A stretch of 5,770 bases of DNA from Actinomycetes bacterium (GTDB taxonomy: Bacteria; Actinomycetota; Actinomycetes; Actinomycetales; Microbacteriaceae), in NCBI GenBank assembly GCA_021793715.1, contig JAJYSF010000079.1:1-5770 (forward strand). Reading direction: 5' to 3'. The translations under genes and the position numbers were made by a program. Below the pieces are notes generated by a model. The model was not told the origin of the DNA, did no database searches, and worked only from the letters and a program-made list of their open reading frames with translations. The number at the start of each line of letters is the position of its first letter. The stretch's first letter is position 1. This document shows, one piece after another, positions 1-5,696 of this stretch.

Positions 1-378
1 CGTCAACGCCAGCAGGACGGCGCGGCCGTCCGACTCATCGGCCGTGCGCGTGATCATCCCGTAGTTGTCGAGAGTCTTGATCACGCTCGAGATGCTCGCC
101 GCCGATGTATTCGACAGGTGGGCGAGCTTCATCGGGGAGATTCTCCCCACCGAACGGATGGTGAACAGTACGCGGAACGCGGCCCAGGTCATCCCCGCCG
201 GTCGGTGCACCTGCTGCTCAAGATCCTGTTGCAGGCGGTTTCCTGCGCGCACGATCGTGAGACCGAAGTCCATCGCCGCGAGGTCCGCATCGCCGTCGAT
301 GCCGAGCGCAGCCGCACGGGTGAGTTCGTCGTAGTGAGCCGCGTCGCTCGAGCCGGAGTCCGCAGATTCAACGGTCAT
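1..378 (-). CDS. MarR-family transcriptional regulator, 5' part (runs off left edge)
   Basis: The minus-strand frame opens at ATG 378-376 and stays open to base 1, giving 126 residues without a stop, so the C-terminus lies outside the window. Residues about 62-126 read as a MarR winged helix-turn-helix. It begins GMTWAAFRVLFTIRSVG, continues with the recognition-helix region TSAASISSVIKTLDNYG (91-107), and ends in a wing containing TADESDGRAVLLALT (112-126). The SDGRA turn with a basic residue is typical of the family. Residues 33-60 would be part of the N-terminal dimerisation helix. A GAGGGG ribosome binding site (381-386) sits unusually close to the ATG. The gene begins 47 bases after the DppF-like ATPase stop on the same strand, so it may be the last gene of the operon or have a weak promoter inside the ATPase gene. 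MarR proteins usually repress nearby genes and release DNA on binding a small, often aromatic, ligand. The 28-bp palindrome at 4651-4678 is the obvious candidate target (inference). The family call is firm; ligand and target are unknown. Confidence 0.93.
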   Translation of the reverse strand, partial: MTVESADSGSSDAAHYDELTRAAALGIDGDADLAAMDFGLTIVRAGNRLQQDLEQQVHRPAGMTWAAFRVLFTIRSVGRISPMKLAHLSNTSAASISSVIKTLDNYGMITRTADESDGRAVLLALT

Positions 379-425
379 AGCCCCTCACTCTAGCTGCGCG
401 ACGCCGCGGACCCGCTGCGTGAACG

Positions 426-1268
426 TCATATGGGTTGAGCATTCACCGCAGCCGCGCGCAGTCTCGCTTCGCGCCGTTCACGCTGCAGTTTCGGGTCGGG
501 AACCGGTGCTGTCTCGATGAGCTGACGCGTGTACGGGTGCTGCGGGCGCTCGCAGATGTCGTCGACGGATCCGTGTTCGACGAGCTCTCCCTGCCGCAGC
601 ACGAGCACGCGATCGGCGAAGTGACGCACGACGGCGAGGTCGTGCGTGATGAACAGGTACGCCACGTCGTGTTGGGATCGGAGATCACGAAGGAGCTGTA
701 GCACCGATGCCTGCGTCGACACGTCGAGCGCGCTGGTCGGCTCGTCGCAGATGACGAGCTTCGGCTCCAGCATGAGGGCACGCGCGATCGCGATGCGCTG
801 GCGCTGGCCGCCCGAGAAGTTCGCGGGATACCGGTCAGGCGAGTCGTCGGGGAGACCTACCTGTCGCAGGAGGCCCTCCATGCGCTGCCGCGCCTCCGAC
901 GACGTCACGGCCCCCTGCGCACGCAGGGGCTCGGCGAGGTTCTCGCCGATCGTCTTGGCCGGGTTCAGAGAGCTGAACGGGTCTTGGAAGACAACCTGCA
1001 GATCCCGCGCGATCTCACGTTGCGTCCTGGCCGATCGTCGGGTGATGTCCCGACCGTCGAAGACGACACTTCCCGACTGGATCGCGTTGAGCCCGAGGAT
1101 GCTGCGTCCGATCGTCGACTTCCCCGACCCCGACTCCCCCACGAGCGCAACCGTCTCGCCAGGAGACACGGAGAACGAGACGCCGTCTACCGCGCGCATC
1201 TTCTTTCGACGGGAACCGGCGACGCGAAATTCGACGCGCAGGTCACGGACCGTGAGCAGTTCAGACAT
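426..1268 (-). CDS. Peptide/nickel-type ABC transporter ATP-binding protein (DppF/OppF-like)
   Basis: This 280-residue cytoplasmic ATPase is one of the two nucleotide-binding domains that power a PepT-family importer. All ABC motifs are present: Walker A GESGSGKST (44-52), Q-loop glutamine in VVFQDPF (Q95), signature FSGGQRQR (151-158, with F in place of the usual L), Walker B LVICDEPTSALD (171-182) and H-loop H209 in FITHD. The region RPQHPYTRQLIETAPVPDP (241-259) is the C-terminal extension specific to oligopeptide/dipeptide transporter ATPases, which separates it from other ABC families. It forms the DppF/OppF half, pairing with the ATPase half of the upstream fused protein. Its ATG lies inside the end of that gene (8-base overlap, ATGTCTGA), with GGAGGA at 1273-1278 as ribosome binding site, so translation is probably coupled. 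The length is a little short of E. coli DppF/OppF (about 330 residues) but nothing essential is missing. The substrate cannot be inferred. Confidence 0.95.
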   Translation of the reverse strand: MSELLTVRDLRVEFRVAGSRRKKMRAVDGVSFSVSPGETVALVGESGSGKSTIGRSILGLNAIQSGSVVFDGRDITRRSARTQREIARDLQVVFQDPFSSLNPAKTIGENLAEPLRAQGAVTSSEARQRMEGLLRQVGLPDDSPDRYPANFSGGQRQRIAIARALMLEPKLVICDEPTSALDVSTQASVLQLLRDLRSQHDVAYLFITHDLAVVRHFADRVLVLRQGELVEHGSVDDICERPQHPYTRQLIETAPVPDPKLQRERREARLRAAAVNAQPI

Positions 1269-3024
1269 GGGGTCCTCCGACGTCGACGAGGCTCGGGGTG
1301 GCGCCGATGAGAGCGCGTGTGTACTCGTGCTGCGGATTGGCGAACAGGCCGTCGACCGTCGCCTTCTCCACGATGTGCCCCTTCTCCATCACGACGGCGC
1401 GTGAGGCGATATCCGCGACGACGCCGAGGTCGTGCGTGACGAACATGATCGCCATCCCCGTCTTCTCCTGCAGCGAGCGGAGCAGATCGAGGATTCCCGC
1501 CTGCACCGTGACATCGAGCGCCGTCGTGGGCTCGTCTGCGATGAGAAGCTCTGGTTCGCCGGCCAGAGCGATCGCGATCGCCACGCGTTGCGCCATCCCG
1601 CCGGAGAGCTGATGGGGGTAGCTGTGCATCACCGCATCGATGTCGCGCAGGCCGACCTCTTCGAGCAGCGTTCGCGCGATGCGCCGCCCTTCGGCGCGTC
1701 CCACCTTCCGGTGTCGCCGAACGGGCGCCACCAACTGCGACGCAACTGTGAAGCACGGGTCGAGAGCCATCATGGGCTCCTGCGAGATCATTCCGATCCG
1801 CTTGCCCCGGTAGGTCGCCAACTTTGACGGCGAGAGGGAAGAGATACCGACGCCGTCGAACTCGATCGCCCCCTCACAGACGTGCCCTGGCACCGGCAGG
1901 AGCCCGATGATCGCCAGCGCGGTCATCGTCTTGCCGGATCCCGACTCCCCGACCACCGCGACGATCTCGCCGCGGTCGATTCCGAACGAGATGCCGTCGA
2001 CGACCTTCTCCCCCGAGTCATCCGGAGAGAACGTGATGCTGAGATCGCGCACCTCCAGGAGGCGCTCCGACTGCGCGGAGTCCGTGCGCGCGGGCAGGGC
2101 CGGCGCGGTGTTCGGCGCCCGTGTCAGGAGGCTGAAGCGCTGCCGCTTGCCGTCTCCGTCGCGCAGTGCGTCGCCGATGAGGTTCGCCGCGAGAATCGTC
2201 AGGGCGAGGACGACACCGGTCGGTGCGAGAAGCCACGGGTGCTGATAGATGTACGTCGAGGCTTCGGCGATCATGCCACCCCACGTCGGGGAGGGCGGGG
2301 GTGGCCCGAGCCCGAGGAACCCGAGGCTGGCCTGCACGAGGAGCGCGGCGCCGAAGGTGAGGCTGCTCATGACGATGATCGGTCCGATGACGTTCGGCAG
2401 AACGTGACCGAACACGACTCTCGGAGTGGAGAGCCCGGCCACCTTCGCGGCATCGACGTAGAGCTCGCTGCGCACCGTCAGCGTGGAGGCCTGCGCCATG
2501 CGCAGGTACGAGGCCGAGACCAGAACGCCGAACGCGGCCATCGATGCGACGATGCTCGTTCCGAGCACTGCGGCGAGCGCGAGCAGGACGACCATGGCTG
2601 GCAGCGCGAAGACGAGCTCGGCAATGCGGTTGGCGACGCCGTTGAGCCATCCGCCGTAGTAACCGGCGACGACGCCGACCGTGACGCCCAGCAGGATCGC
2701 GACGACAACCGCTTCCAACGATCCGAGGAGGGCGGCCTGACCGCCCCAGAGGATCCGCGAGAACACGTCACGCCCCAGCGCGTCCGTGCCGAGAAGATAC
2801 TCCGCAGACGGCCCCTGGAGCGCCGCCGAGAGGTTCTGCTTGAGCGGATCCTTCAACGGGAGGAACGGGGCGGAGAAGCTCGCAACCGCGAGGATGATGA
2901 GCCAGACGACCCCGGCCGCAGCCAAGGGGGCGCGGCGCACGTGGCGGAGGAAGGCGAGCTTTCGGGTGCGCCCCGCGCCGACAGACGTAATCGACGTGGT
3001 GGGGAGGATCGGTGCCTGTGTCAT
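1261..3024 (-). CDS. Fused ABC transporter permease (DppC-type) and ATP-binding protein (DppD-type)
   Basis: This single 587-residue protein joins the second permease and first ATPase of a peptide/nickel-type importer. Residues about 20-295 are DppC-like: a first membrane segment near 35-55, the conserved LGTDALGRDVFSR block (79-91), several further hydrophobic segments between about 100 and 285, and the EAA coupling loop DAAKVAGLSTPRVVFGHVLP (191-210). A hydrophilic linker (about 291-322) leads to the ATPase: Walker A GESGSGKT (359-366), Q-loop Q415, signature LSGGMAQR (473-480), Walker B LLIADEPTTALD (493-504), H-loop H531, and the oligopeptide-type tail NPQHEYTRALIGATP (563-577). No stop or frameshift separates the halves, so the fusion looks genuine; similar fusions occur in Actinobacteria (family knowledge). 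I chose the ATG at 3024, with AAGGTGAG just upstream and a 1-base overlap (TGATG) with the upstream permease stop. A GTG at 3051 would add nine residues but has no good binding site. Confidence 0.94.
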   Translation of the reverse strand: MTQAPILPTTSITSVGAGRTRKLAFLRHVRRAPLAAAGVVWLIILAVASFSAPFLPLKDPLKQNLSAALQGPSAEYLLGTDALGRDVFSRILWGGQAALLGSLEAVVVAILLGVTVGVVAGYYGGWLNGVANRIAELVFALPAMVVLLALAAVLGTSIVASMAAFGVLVSASYLRMAQASTLTVRSELYVDAAKVAGLSTPRVVFGHVLPNVIGPIIVMSSLTFGAALLVQASLGFLGLGPPPPSPTWGGMIAEASTYIYQHPWLLAPTGVVLALTILAANLIGDALRDGDGKRQRFSLLTRAPNTAPALPARTDSAQSERLLEVRDLSITFSPDDSGEKVVDGISFGIDRGEIVAVVGESGSGKTMTALAIIGLLPVPGHVCEGAIEFDGVGISSLSPSKLATYRGKRIGMISQEPMMALDPCFTVASQLVAPVRRHRKVGRAEGRRIARTLLEEVGLRDIDAVMHSYPHQLSGGMAQRVAIAIALAGEPELLIADEPTTALDVTVQAGILDLLRSLQEKTGMAIMFVTHDLGVVADIASRAVVMEKGHIVEKATVDGLFANPQHEYTRALIGATPSLVDVGGPHV

Positions 3025-3962
3025 CAGCTTCTCACCTTCGGGTTGATCCACGCGTTGAGGAGGTCGACGATCAGATTCACGACGATGACAAGCAGTGCCG
3101 TGAGGATGACCACGCCCTGCACGACCGGGATATCTCGGCCGTTCATCGCGACGAGCATGATCGCTCCGAGACCGGGGAGCGCGAACACCTGATCGACGAC
3201 GATGGCGCCGCTGAGCAGTCCGATGAACTGGAAGCTCAGGCTCGTGACGACGGGAATCGCTGCGTTGCGCAGAGCGTGCCGGAAGACCACGCTCGAGTAG
3301 GGGGCGCCGGATGCCATCAGCGTACGGATGAAGTCGCGTCCGAGCACCTCGTTCATCGACGCGCGCGTCTGACGCGCGACGCCCGCGATACCGGCGAGTG
3401 CGATCGCGGCGACCGGGAGGACGAGATGCCTCGCCCAGACCTCGACGCCGCTGCTGAGAGGCGCGTATCCGGTCGCCGGGAGCACACCGAGACCGACGGC
3501 GAAGAGCAGCACGAGGACGATACCGAACCAGAAGTTCGGCACGGAGGTGCCGAGGATCGCGACGACCTGGGACGTCTTGCCGACCCAGCCGCCCTTGAGC
3601 GCGCCGACGAGACCGATGAGGACACCGAGCACGGCCGTGACGATGATCGCGATCACCGCGAGTGACACCGTCACTTCCATCCGCTCGGCGATCATCGTGA
3701 CAACGGGTCGGTTCGTGCGGATGGAGGTGCCCAGGTCACCCTGCAGGGCCGACACCAGCCAGTCGGCGTACTGGACGATCAGCGGCCGGTTGAGCCCCAG
3801 CGCTTCGCGCACGGCGGCGTACTCCGCGGGAGTCGCTTCCGGGCCCAGGATCGCGATCGCGGGGTCGCCCGGAATGACGCTGATCAGGAGGAACGTCAGC
3901 GAGGCGATCACGAAGATCATGGGAACCGAGATCGCAAGTCTCCGGAGAATCACCGTCAACAC
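3024..3962 (-). CDS. Peptide/nickel-type ABC transporter permease (DppB/OppB-like)
   Basis: This integral membrane subunit pairs with the DppC half of the downstream fusion to form the translocation channel. From the GTG start it is 312 residues, normal for DppB. Visible family marks are the N-terminal basic patch and first membrane segment (ILRRLAISVPMIFVIASLTF, 5-24), VIPGDPA (29-35), LGLNRPLIVQYADWL (55-69), the EAA coupling loop RTLMASGAPYSSVVFRHALR (213-232), DQVFALPGLG (257-266) and a last membrane segment at about 283-303. Hydrophobic stretches near 97-120, 132-162, 178-196 and 236-256 give the expected six-segment layout. The start is uncertain: GTG at 3962 has GGAAGGGG (3968-3975) five bases upstream, TTG at 3959 is possible, and an in-frame TTG at 3989 would add nine residues including that binding site. 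The GTG or TTG near 3960 fits homologues best. It is the first transporter gene, 158 bases after the DUF3237 stop, and shares one base with the next gene. Confidence 0.94.
   Translation of the reverse strand: MLTVILRRLAISVPMIFVIASLTFLLISVIPGDPAIAILGPEATPAEYAAVREALGLNRPLIVQYADWLVSALQGDLGTSIRTNRPVVTMIAERMEVTVSLAVIAIIVTAVLGVLIGLVGALKGGWVGKTSQVVAILGTSVPNFWFGIVLVLLFAVGLGVLPATGYAPLSSGVEVWARHLVLPVAAIALAGIAGVARQTRASMNEVLGRDFIRTLMASGAPYSSVVFRHALRNAAIPVVTSLSFQFIGLLSGAIVVDQVFALPGLGAIMLVAMNGRDIPVVQGVVILTALLVIVVNLIVDLLNAWINPKVRS
3031..3038 (-). promoter_or_regulatory. Ribosome binding site deciding the fused permease/ATPase start
   Basis: AAGGTGAG lies 6 bases before ATG 3024, within the last codons of the upstream permease gene. 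It supports this ATG over the GTG at 3051. The stop of one gene and the start of the next share a base (TGATG), the classic arrangement for coupled re-initiation. Confidence 0.65.
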
Positions 3963-3967
3963 GGTTG

Positions 3968-3975
3968 CCCCTTCC
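3968..3975 (-). promoter_or_regulatory. Ribosome binding site deciding the permease start
   Basis: GGAAGGGG lies 5 bases before GTG 3962 and 8 before TTG 3959. It lies inside the coding frame if the upstream TTG at 3989 is used, which argues for the shorter protein starting at MLTVILRRL, the normal beginning for DppB-type permeases. Confidence 0.6.
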
Positions 3976-4010
3976 CGCGCGGCGTGCAACCGCGCGTCCG
4001 ACAGCGCGGG
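3974..4010 (-). repeat. G+C-rich inverted repeat next to the permease ribosome binding site
   Basis: CCCGCGC (3974-3980) and GCGCGGG (4004-4010) form perfect 7-bp arms around 23 bases. A competing tighter pairing uses CCGCGC (3990-3995) with GCGCGG (4004-4009) and an 8-base loop. In the minus-strand transcript the longer stem pairs the first bases of the GGAAGGGG ribosome binding site (3968-3975), so switching between the two forms could change permease translation. The pairing is seen in sequence; any regulatory role is inference, and G+C-rich DNA makes such repeats common by chance. Confidence 0.3.
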
Positions 4011-4120
4011 CGCGCGCGGCCATTTGCGTTTTCGATCATCTGGGTACCTCGTCGTATCGCACGATCAAACTGCTCGGGTGGTTCTTCGCGATGCGCAGGT
4101 CCTCGGCCTGCGGCTCGCTG

Positions 4121-4642
4121 CTACTGCACGGCGTAGTAGTGAATGAGGTTGCCGCTCGCACGACGTTCGCCGATGCCGACGAACACGCGCTTGGCGAGCC
4201 AGTCGTGCGGGCCTTCCTCGACGTCGAACAGCGGCGTCACTCGGAAGTAGACGTCCTTCGGCTCGTGGAAAGTGCGTGCGACGCCGGGGACGAACGTCGA
4301 TCCGTCCACCGTCAGCTCCGGGTCGACGCGCAGGCCGCGGTTGTGCAGCCGGATGTTCGTGCCATCGTCGGCCTGGAGGATGTAGCTGGCATCGAACACC
4401 GCGACGCCGTTCGCACGGATCGTCGGCCAGTCGCCGCCGCCGGGGATCGCCCGGCCGTGGATGTTCGGGCCGCGGAACCAGCCACCCTTCACCCCGATGA
4501 ACCCGTACGCGGACCCGTTCGCCATCTGCGCGGTGCGCACGGCACCGAACGCGTGGTCCAACTCCAACGCAACCGACAGGGCGTACTCCAGCCCCGGCGC
4601 GGCCGGGGGCACGAACTCTTCTTCAATCGACACCGTCGTCAA
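4121..4642 (-). CDS. DUF3237 family protein (unknown function)
   Basis: This small 173-residue protein, probably cytoplasmic since no signal peptide or membrane segment is visible, matches the DUF3237 family as I know it. The diagnostic core runs from GGWFRGPNIHGRAIPGGGDW (53-72) through NGVAVFDASYILQADDGT (78-95) and HNRG (100-103). It is followed by YFRVTPLFD (132-140) and WLAKRVFVGIGERR (148-161), the usual end of the family. These proteins are compact beta-rich folds with no agreed biochemical role; they often sit near genes for aromatic or secondary-metabolite breakdown (family knowledge, not proof). It is the promoter-proximal gene of the minus-strand cluster and diverges from an alpha/beta hydrolase, suggesting a part in handling the transported compound (inference). 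The start is a TTG at 4642. A GTG at 4633 (three codons in) has better spacing from AAGGCGG (4643-4649) and may be the real start. The C-terminus matches family length, so the gene looks intact. Confidence 0.88.
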   Translation of the reverse strand: MTTVSIEEEFVPPAAPGLEYALSVALELDHAFGAVRTAQMANGSAYGFIGVKGGWFRGPNIHGRAIPGGGDWPTIRANGVAVFDASYILQADDGTNIRLHNRGLRVDPELTVDGSTFVPGVARTFHEPKDVYFRVTPLFDVEEGPHDWLAKRVFVGIGERRASGNLIHYYAVQ

Positions 4643-4650
4643 CCGCCTTA

Positions 4651-4678
4651 CAAACTAGATTGATGTCTAACTAATTTG
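4651..4678. promoter_or_regulatory. 28-bp imperfect palindrome, candidate MarR operator
   Basis: The left arm is CAAAnTAGnTnGA and the right arm TCnAnCTAnTTTG, separated by two bases. Ten of the fourteen base pairs across the dyad are complementary, including CAAA/TTTG and TAG/CTA. The inner 18 bases (4656-4673) are the size MarR dimers usually bind. It lies 9 bases upstream of the DUF3237 TTG codon and overlaps the -10 position expected from the TTGACA at 4697-4702, so a bound repressor would block that promoter. Assignment to the MarR gene at the end of the cluster is inference from proximity and shape. A different regulator could use it. Confidence 0.6.
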
Positions 4679-4702
4679 GCCCAGTTCCCGCGCTAATGTC
4701 AA
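4674..4702 (-). promoter_or_regulatory. Candidate promoter for the DUF3237/transporter cluster
   Basis: On the minus strand, 4702-4697 reads TTGACA, a perfect -35 consensus. Seventeen bases later (4679-4674) the hexamer is CCAAAT, which matches the -10 consensus only in its last three bases; CAAATT one base further on is no better. The -35 is therefore good and the -10 weak. The -10 position falls inside the right arm of the 28-bp palindrome, an arrangement suited to repression. Transcription would start at about 4667, some 25 bases before the DUF3237 start. Confidence 0.4.
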
Positions 4703-4707
4703 GCGAA

Positions 4708-4721
4708 CACGCAAAAGCGTG
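4708..4721. repeat. Perfect 5-bp inverted repeat in the divergent promoter region
   Basis: CACGC and GCGTG flank an AAAA spacer. The dyad is perfect over ten bases but does not extend further. It lies 6 bases upstream of the minus-strand TTGACA and about 60 bases before the hydrolase start, a position suited to a second regulator or an activator. As an RNA hairpin it would be short, and it has no T run, so a terminator is unlikely. A chance occurrence cannot be excluded at this length. Confidence 0.35.
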
Positions 4722-4780
4722 CGACGATTCACTTAAACGTTGTATTACCACCCTGATTTCTCGGCGAAGGAGCCGTCCCC

Positions 4781-5686
4781 ATGAGCGAAGCGACCCCCTA
4801 CACACGCGCATCGCTGCCCGTCGAGGGCGGCTTTCTCGAGTACGGCCAATGGGGATCAGCCACCGCGCCGCCGATCATCGCGCTTCACGGGGTCACCAGC
4901 ACCCACATGGACTGGGTGACGTTCGGAGAGACCGCGAACGACCGACTCCGCGTCATCGCGCCCGACCTCCGCGGCCGCGGCCGCAGCTCGGACATCGACG
5001 GCCCGTGGGGCATGCCCGCGCACGCGCGCGACGTCGTCGCGCTCATGGATGCCATGTGCATCGAACGCGGCGTGCTCGTCGGGCACTCGATGGGAGGGTT
5101 CGTCGCCGTACAGACCGCGGTACTGTTCCCGGACCGGGTCTCAGCGATCGTGCTTGTCGACGGCGGACTGCCGGCGGTCGAGGCCAACGCGGGCGGCGAT
5201 GCTCTCACCCGGATCGTGCTCGACGCCGCCCGGGAGCGGCTGGAGCAGCGGTTCGACAGCCCCGCGGCTTACCTCCGCCAGCTCGCGGCGCAACTGCCTG
5301 AGGGGCAGAGCCTCACCCCCGAGGCCGAGCAGATCGCCCGATACGACCTCGTGAGCACCACCGACGGCGAGTGGCGCGTGGCCGGATCGTTCGACGCGAT
5401 CGCCGAGGACTCCGTTCACATCACGGGCGATGCCTCCGACCGCACGTTGCGCGAGCTCGCGACACCGGCGATCCTGATTCGCGCGGGCCGCGGGCTTCCG
5501 CCCCGCGAAGAGGGGCTCTACTCACCAGCCGAGGTCGCCACGTGGACCGATCGCGTCGATGCGCTGGACAGCGTCGACCTGCCGGATGCCGACCATGGGT
5601 CGATCATTCGTGATCCGCGCTGTGTGGAGACCCTGGTCACCCACGCCGAGCGCATGATCGGGAAAGTTACCTCGATCGGCGACTGA
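4781..5686 (+). CDS. Alpha/beta hydrolase (serine nucleophile)
   Basis: This 301-residue soluble hydrolase has no signal peptide. The fold shows the oxyanion HG motif (PIIALHGVTSTHMDW, H36-G37), the PDLRGRGRS turn (61-69), the nucleophile elbow GHSMGG (101-106, Ser103) and the catalytic histidine in DADHGS (His272). The acid is less obvious. The usual position after strand 7 (ILIRAGRGLPPREE, 231-244) has no aspartate; Asp127 after strand 6 (VLVDGG) is the likely substitute, and Glu243/Glu244 are alternatives. The call covers esterase, lactonase, amidase and C-C bond hydrolase activities, which sequence reading cannot separate. The ATG at 4781 is supported by AAGGAG at 4767-4772, eight bases upstream. 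The gene diverges from the DUF3237/transporter cluster across 138 bases and could share its regulation. Cleaving an imported ester or amide is a reasonable inference. A stem-loop at 5698-5715 may end its transcript. Confidence 0.93.
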   Translation: MSEATPYTRASLPVEGGFLEYGQWGSATAPPIIALHGVTSTHMDWVTFGETANDRLRVIAPDLRGRGRSSDIDGPWGMPAHARDVVALMDAMCIERGVLVGHSMGGFVAVQTAVLFPDRVSAIVLVDGGLPAVEANAGGDALTRIVLDAARERLEQRFDSPAAYLRQLAAQLPEGQSLTPEAEQIARYDLVSTTDGEWRVAGSFDAIAEDSVHITGDASDRTLRELATPAILIRAGRGLPPREEGLYSPAEVATWTDRVDALDSVDLPDADHGSIIRDPRCVETLVTHAERMIGKVTSIGD

Positions 5687-5696
5687 CGCCGACGGC

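Larger units (their letters stand above)
3963..4120 (-). other. Spacer between DUF3237 and first permease gene, with small overlapping open frames
   Basis: No gene of recognisable family fits here, but the strand is not empty of coding signal. A frame offset from DUF3237 runs through and past its stop to TGA 4036-4038. It could start at GTG 4161 (41 codons), and its last part, AEDLRIAKNHPSSLIVRYDE then VPR, uses mostly G/C-ending codons. An ATG at 4039-4037 overlaps that stop as ATGA and has GAGG seven bases upstream. It opens a 27-residue arginine-rich frame ending at TGA 3956-3958, which overlaps the permease start. The tiling could give translational coupling, or the first frame could be the remnant of a deleted gene. 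Neither peptide matches anything I know. Confidence 0.35.
4643..4780. promoter_or_regulatory. Divergent promoter region between the DUF3237/transporter cluster and the hydrolase
   Basis: This 138-base gap is the only sizeable stretch between divergent starts in the window and is clearly richer in A+T than its surroundings, especially 4650-4680 and 4728-4760. It must hold the promoter for the plus-strand hydrolase and very probably that of the minus-strand cluster. Three elements can be named and are listed separately: a 28-bp palindrome, a TTGACA hexamer on the minus strand and a short perfect inverted repeat. For the hydrolase I find no convincing -35/-10 pair. TATTAC at 4743-4748 is the best -10-like hexamer (four of six matches) but has no matching -35 at normal spacing. 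Confidence 0.7.

Noticed and set aside
65..393. Two plus-strand frames over the left end
   Set aside because: The minus strand codes a clear MarR winged helix here. The plus-strand products have no fold or binding site.
379..425. Possible terminator or promoter between the DppF-like ATPase and the MarR gene
   Set aside because: Only 4-bp arms (GCGG/CCGC) are visible and there is no T run. No -35/-10 pair with normal spacing is present, so nothing can be claimed.
646..1404. Plus-strand open frame of 252 codons
   Set aside because: It is antisense to the DppF-like ATPase, whose motifs are complete in order. The plus-strand product is serine/arginine-rich with no recognisable motif.
3025..3051. 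Longer start (GTG 3051) for the fused permease/ATPase
   Set aside because: ATG 3024 has a good binding site and a 1-base overlap with the preceding stop. The extra nine residues lie wholly inside the upstream gene.
1882..3192. Long plus-strand open frame of 436 codons
   Set aside because: It lies antisense to the fused permease/ATPase and the end of the first permease. Its product is a low-complexity run of D, E, R and H residues with no domain, as expected from the reverse strand of G+C-rich coding DNA.
3012..3665. Plus-strand open frame of 217 codons
   Set aside because: It is antisense to the DppB-like permease, with the same charged low-complexity composition and no supported start.
4736..4741. 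AACGTT as a LacI-type operator core near the hydrolase
   Set aside because: The dyad does not extend beyond six bases in a meaningful way, and no LacI-family gene is in the window.
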